5,590 bases of DNA, taken from positions 1-5,590 of the forward strand of contig JAPOIQ010000096.1 of the NCBI GenBank assembly GCA_029978815.1, in the 5' to 3' direction. The notes under the pieces are model-generated. The model searched no databases, was not told where the DNA came from, and saw only the letters and a program-made list of their open reading frames with translations. The first letter of the stretch is position 1. Every line of letters begins with the position of its first letter. This document shows, piece after piece, positions 5,501 through 5,590 of this stretch. This stretch comes from a bacterium. Its GTDB lineage: Bacteria > Actinomycetota > Acidimicrobiia > Acidimicrobiales > Ilumatobacteraceae. Position numbers and translations under genes: made by a program.

Positions 5501-5590
5501 CTTGACACCCTACGACAGACTTCGATTCCTCGACTCTTTTAGTTCAAGGTCACATGTCTGCCACATCAGCGGTGACGAGCGGCTGGAAGC
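5501..5590 (-). promoter_or_regulatory. Leader region of the lipoprotein gene
   Basis: This segment holds the ribosome binding site AGGG (+ strand CCCT at 5508-5511) and presumably the promoter of the lipoprotein gene. On the - strand a TAAAAG lies 16 bases after TGGCAG, and a TTGAAC is present, but no pair matches a standard -35/-10 set well. No gene is visible in it. Confidence 0.35.

Noticed and set aside
5540..5570. A -35/-10 promoter for the lipoprotein gene (TTGAAC, or TGGCAG with TAAAAG)
   Set aside because: TTGAAC has no -10-like hexamer at 16-18 bases, and TGGCAG/TAAAAG match the consensus poorly, so no promoter is claimed.
1..5590. Defence system, toxin-antitoxin pair, phage, transposon or CRISPR
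   Set aside because: No nuclease, integrase, transposase or small toxin-like gene pair is present, there are no terminal inverted repeats, and there is no regular repeat-spacer array. The gene content is metabolic and envelope-related.

Overview
The window looks like bacterial chromosome, most likely from an actinobacterium; an aquatic or marine Acidimicrobiia-type lineage is my best guess. This rests on moderate-to-high GC by eye, TTG and GTG starts, Shine-Dalgarno sites of the AGGAGG type, and an acidic lipoprotein whose C-terminal half carries paired Cys-x7-Cys-x19-Cys-x11-Cys units. I remember that cysteine pattern mainly from actinobacterial secreted proteins. The assignment is by pattern recognition only. 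I found no tRNA, rRNA, CRISPR array, insertion sequence or phage gene.

Left part, + strand (1-2673): three co-directional genes form a probable catabolic operon. They encode a vicinal-oxygen-chelate (VOC, glyoxalase-fold) metalloprotein, a class III (CaiB/BaiF) CoA-transferase and a short citrate-synthase-fold protein of the citryl-CoA lyase type. A plausible joint role is activation of a small carboxylic (hydroxy)acid as its CoA thioester by the transferase, then C-C cleavage or condensation by the lyase-like protein. The VOC protein would epimerise, isomerise or oxidise a related intermediate. The substrate cannot be read from the sequence. The lyase-like protein appears to lack the catalytic Asp of citrate synthase (Ala203 aligns there). 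The transferase starts at a TTG with a good Shine-Dalgarno. The start of the VOC gene is unresolved. The short VOC/transferase spacer has a 12-base direct repeat and two adjacent hairpins.

Middle (2674-3448): a 113-base leader, rich in dyads, precedes a small multi-pass membrane protein of unknown function. Its last element is a hairpin whose 5' arm contains CCTCC, complementary to the GGAGG ribosome binding site, giving a 12-bp stem with an AAA bulge. This could hide the ribosome binding site, and it is the most notable non-coding signal here. A strong 11-bp-stem terminator at 3411-3439 closes this gene and probably also the convergent gene on the other strand.

Right part, - strand (3446-5500): a cysteine-rich repeat lipoprotein is followed, 60 bases downstream, by a ten-helix EamA/DMT-family transporter. 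They may be co-transcribed, but a perfect CGTCAG-T-CTGACG palindrome sits where the transporter's ribosome binding site would be. The last 90 bases (5501-5590) hold the lipoprotein leader and no gene that I can support.
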